DNA of 8,013 bases, taken from contig CAMWMM010000212.1 in NCBI GenBank assembly GCA_947175285.1, forward strand, positions 1 to 8,013, read 5' to 3'. The stretch's first letter is position 1. Each line of letters opens with the position of its first letter. Below are positions 6,174 to 8,013 of this stretch, piece after piece. The notes beneath the pieces were generated by a model, which had not been told where the DNA came from, made no database searches, and worked only from the letters and a program-made list of their open reading frames with translations. The translations under genes and the position numbers were made by a program. The stretch is from an uncultured Lachnospiraceae bacterium (lineage in GTDB: Bacteria > Bacillota_A > Clostridia > Lachnospirales > Lachnospiraceae).

Positions 6174-6611
6174 ATGTTGGATTTTGATTATACAAAAGAA
6201 TACAGTATGCCAATGGAAGAGAGTTTGAGGCCAATGAGAATTAAGAAAAATCCAATACAACTTGAGGAGGGGCTGGTTTGTAATGATCAACTTGAGGCAA
6301 AAGAGATAATTCAAATAATGGAGTATACTGGTGGAAGTTTGTACATACAAGTCGATCCCAATGGTGCGGAACAGGAAAACAATGTAGTCATGGTGGCGGA
6401 GGTGACGGTTTTAATTGATCCTGAAGAAAGGGTGGTGAAGATAAACAGAATTTATCACGAATATGGTCACGATGAACTTGTGCCGATACTTTTGGGACAG
6501 GTTTTAAATTTCGCCGATTTTTATAATTGCAGTATAAGTATTTCAGATCCAAGGAAAGCGAGGAAATTAGCAATCAGTAGAGGGAATATCTTTTCCGGTG
6601 GAAGATTTTGA
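6174..6611 (+). CDS. Hypothetical protein, possibly GNAT-like fold
   Basis: I do not recognise this 145-aa protein with confidence. It has no signal peptide or membrane segment and is rich in acidic residues. The C-terminal half (VVMVAEVTVLIDPEERVVKI, then NRIYHEYGHDELVPILLGQV, then a NCSISIS strand and the ending RKARKLAISRGN) has the strand-helix-strand rhythm of the C-terminal part of a GNAT acetyltransferase. The usual acetyl-CoA loop (R/Q-x2-G-x-G/A) is not present, so it would be a degenerate or inactive member. The start at 6174 has AAAGGAG 12-13 nt upstream (6155-6161). The gene is on the tns strand, 125 bp after tniQ, and ends in a strong terminator, so it could be cargo of the Tn7-like element or a neighbouring gene. 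Confidence 0.65.
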   Translation: MLDFDYTKEYSMPMEESLRPMRIKKNPIQLEEGLVCNDQLEAKEIIQIMEYTGGSLYIQVDPNGAEQENNVVMVAEVTVLIDPEERVVKINRIYHEYGHDELVPILLGQVLNFADFYNCSISISDPRKARKLAISRGNIFSGGRF

Positions 6612-6644
6612 GAATGTTGTCTATTTTATTCCAGAAATAAATAC

Positions 6645-6690
6645 AGCCCTGACAGGTATAAATAAATCATGTCTGTCAGGGCTTTTATTT
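6645..6690 (+). terminator. Intrinsic terminator, probably bidirectional
   Basis: AGCCCTGACAG (6645-6655) pairs perfectly with CTGTCAGGGCT (6673-6683), followed by TTTTATTTT. The 17-nt loop is AT-rich. The A-rich sequence just before the hairpin would read as a T-rich tail on the - strand, so it could also stop transcription from the convergent gene at 6842-7698. Confidence 0.88.
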
Positions 6691-6841
6691 TGTGTGGTAT
6701 TGATAGTTAACTATACGATAGTATAGATATATGAATACTCAGTATTATAAATCATACTGTTTATCATAATATTGATTTCCAACAGGGATGTATGATAAAA
6801 ATTGATATACGGAAGTGAAGAAAAAAACAGTCTCTTTTTAC
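6691..6841. other. AT-rich convergent intergenic gap with short dyads
   Basis: No gene is visible. The palindrome TAGTTAACTA (6704-6713), the dyad CTATAC-GATA-GTATAG (6711-6726) and AATAC-TCA-GTATT (6734-6746) are packed in about 45 bp. They could be operator or recombination-site half-sites, or simply reflect AT-rich composition. Confidence 0.35.
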
Positions 6842-7698
6842 TTATATTTTCCTTGTCTGCAAATCTTCGTTCCAATCTTTTCGCTCTGGTAGAATATATT
6901 CTAAATCAGAATTCCGGTCTCGGCATTGCTGCCCAGCTTCATCATTATCGACGGCAAGTATTATAGTTAAAGCAGAGTTTTTGATTCGGTTGATGGCGGT
7001 TTGTTTACCTGCCCCGGCTATGCTGATATAATAAGCCGGTTCATTGTTTCCGTGTATTTTGTGCAGCTGATAAAGGCTGACGGCATCAATTGCAGCTTCG
7101 CAGATGTAGGCTTTATCTGCATTTTTTGAAGTCCTGAACCACCAAAAACCATCAGATCGGCAGTTTGGAACAATGCCGTGAAATGGTTTCCCATAAGTAT
7201 AAGTTCCGCGAAGCTCAGCAAAATCCCTTTCCATATTGATAAATACAATATTGTTTCTTGTTTTTTCCTGATACAATATTTTCTGAGAAACCAGCATCTG
7301 GATTGTTTCCGTAGGTATGCCACGGTTTGCAAGGTATGCAAAGAGGTTTTTATAGTTTCCATCCACAGGGGGAGGAAATTGTGGCGGAATATTTTTTACG
7401 CCGTTCTGCTGTATTTTTTCAGAGTAAATATCTGTGGTTTCGCCTGCCAATGCCTGTACGGCATCAACGATTGTGTAGCCCATATATTTTGTTAAAAAGT
7501 CTAGGGAATTACCAGTTTCATCATTTGCGAAATCTTTATAACCGCAGTATCTTTTTTTATGGAAATACTATGGTTATCTTTTAGGCGGAGACTGTTGCCC
7601 TCATGGGAGAAGCTATGGTTATGGTTTTTTGAGAGAAATGCATATAAATCGGTTTGTCTTGCAGTCTGGATCTGTGTTTTTGAAACATTATTAGTCAT
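6842..7698 (-). pseudogene. DUF3991/TOPRIM primase-like protein, frameshifted
   Basis: Proteins of this family are encoded by conjugative elements of clostridia and are thought to act as primase-like or nicking-related DNA enzymes. The start ATG at 7698 follows AAAGGTG (7704-7710). The first 49 codons (RQTDLYAFLSK ... NSLRLKDN) match the family's N-terminus. After ATA AAA AAA the frame is lost and ends at a TAG around 7501. Shifting by -1 at that point continues as YCGYKDFANDETGNSLDFL, followed by the DUF3991 region (LFAYLANRGIPTETIQ ... IVFINMERDF) and the TOPRIM domain: glutamate in YICEAAIDA, DxD in LAVDNDEAG, then KDWNEDL near the end. The restored protein would be about 285 aa. The single-base lesion at the A7 run (7552-7558) may be a mutation, a base-calling error or a frameshifting site. 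Confidence 0.82.
7552..7558 (-). other. A7 run at the frameshift, in phase for -1 slippage
   Basis: On the - strand the frame reads ATA AAA AAA GAT, so the heptamer A-AAA-AAA has exactly the phase needed for -1 slippage. Re-reading one A gives AGA TAC TGC, which enters the frame of the rest of the gene. A one-base deletion, of an A or of one G from a former GGA, would look identical. Confidence 0.6.
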
Positions 7699-7740
7699 AT
7701 GATCACCTTTCACATATTGGAATAATGGACAAGGAAAATA

Positions 7741-8013
7741 TTATATATCCCAAGGAATTTCATGCTCCAGCCCCTTTGGAATGGTTGTCCAGCCATCATG
7801 ATCGGTATTGTTTTTTGATATTAAGTTGGAATCCAGACCAGTAAGATCCGGCATAAACAGGTCATAGTTGGGATAATAGTCAAACAGACACGAATAGCTG
7901 CTGATTCCAAAACGGTTTTTTAGGCACACTAATTCGATTTTTCGAGGGATTGCTTTTTAGACTTCAGTAATCCGCTTTCTTTTTTCGTTTATTTTATAAG
8001 TGCTGGAAAACAG
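7741..8013 (-). pseudogene. C-terminus of DnaB-like replicative helicase, with in-frame stop; runs off the window
   Basis: The segment KIELVCLKNRFG, then SYSCLFDYYPNYDLF, resembles the last strands of a DnaB-type RecA-fold helicase, where a conserved basic strand (as in VELIIAKQRNG) is followed by a short strand and an aromatic residue. An in-frame TAA at 7957-7959 interrupts it; upstream the frame continues open (YKINEKRKRITEV) to the window edge, and AAA to TAA would explain it. The stop at 7741 lies 43 bp before the DUF3991/TOPRIM start on the same strand, so helicase and primase-like protein were likely co-transcribed. Helicase activity requires the missing N-terminal and Walker regions, which lie beyond the window. 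The assignment rests on a short stretch and is moderate. Confidence 0.55.

Noticed and set aside
6506..6518. TTTCGCC followed by a T-run as a possible inverted TnsB site marking the second transposon end
   Set aside because: It is a single partial match inside a coding region, lacking the AAAAA tail and any neighbouring copies.

Overview
The window carries a Tn7-like transposition module inserted in, or lying next to, the replication genes of an integrative element. It looks like a low-to-moderate GC Firmicute, probably a gut clostridium of the Lachnospiraceae type. That placement is inferred from strong AGGAGG ribosome binding sites, the Firmicute style of the TnsA/TnsB/TnsC proteins, and the DUF3991/TOPRIM plus DnaB-like pair typical of clostridial conjugative elements. 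No ribosomal or housekeeping gene is present to confirm it.

Layout. Positions 1-1090 contain no convincing gene. They hold diverged noncoding repeats: two copies of a ~137-bp unit exactly 339 bp apart, a 32-bp tandem repeat, and recurrent GGCAGCAG motifs, two of which form hairpins with 14-nt loops. Positions 1110-1248 hold seven copies of a TTTTTGGCGAA-type motif, five direct and two inverted. This array looks like a transposon end with TnsB binding sites and runs up to tnsA. The + strand operon then reads tnsA (1275-1655), tnsB (1633-3495), tnsC (3467-4705) and tniQ/tnsD (4702-6048), each overlapping the next. A 145-aa protein of unknown function follows (6174-6611), ending at a strong, probably bidirectional terminator (6645-6690). 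On the - strand, 6842-7698 encodes a DUF3991/TOPRIM primase-like protein with a frameshift at a run of seven A, and 7741-8013 encodes the C-terminus of a DnaB-like helicase with an in-frame stop codon.

The most striking observation is in tniQ. Its first third (4702-5018) and last two thirds (5231-6048) read on the + strand, but the 212 bp between them, which encode the family's zinc-finger core, read on the - strand. Flipping 5019-5230 in silico restores one uninterrupted 448-codon reading frame with the expected C-x2-C ... C-x2-H signature. The breakpoints lie in a 10-bp imperfect inverted repeat (TCTTTGCAGG / CCTGCAGAGA). The target-selection protein is therefore switched off or broken here, while the tnsA, tnsB and tnsC frames are intact. 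The inversion could be a reversible switch, a one-off mutation or an assembly artefact; the sequence alone cannot tell.

How the genes would work together: TnsA and TnsB would cut and join the element's ends, TnsC would be the ATP-dependent connector, and TniQ would choose the target. With tniQ inverted, targeted movement should be impaired unless a second TniQ exists elsewhere. The neighbouring helicase and primase-like genes, which would serve replication of an integrative element, each carry a single lesion. Together with the tniQ inversion this suggests a decaying island or a population/assembly consensus problem.
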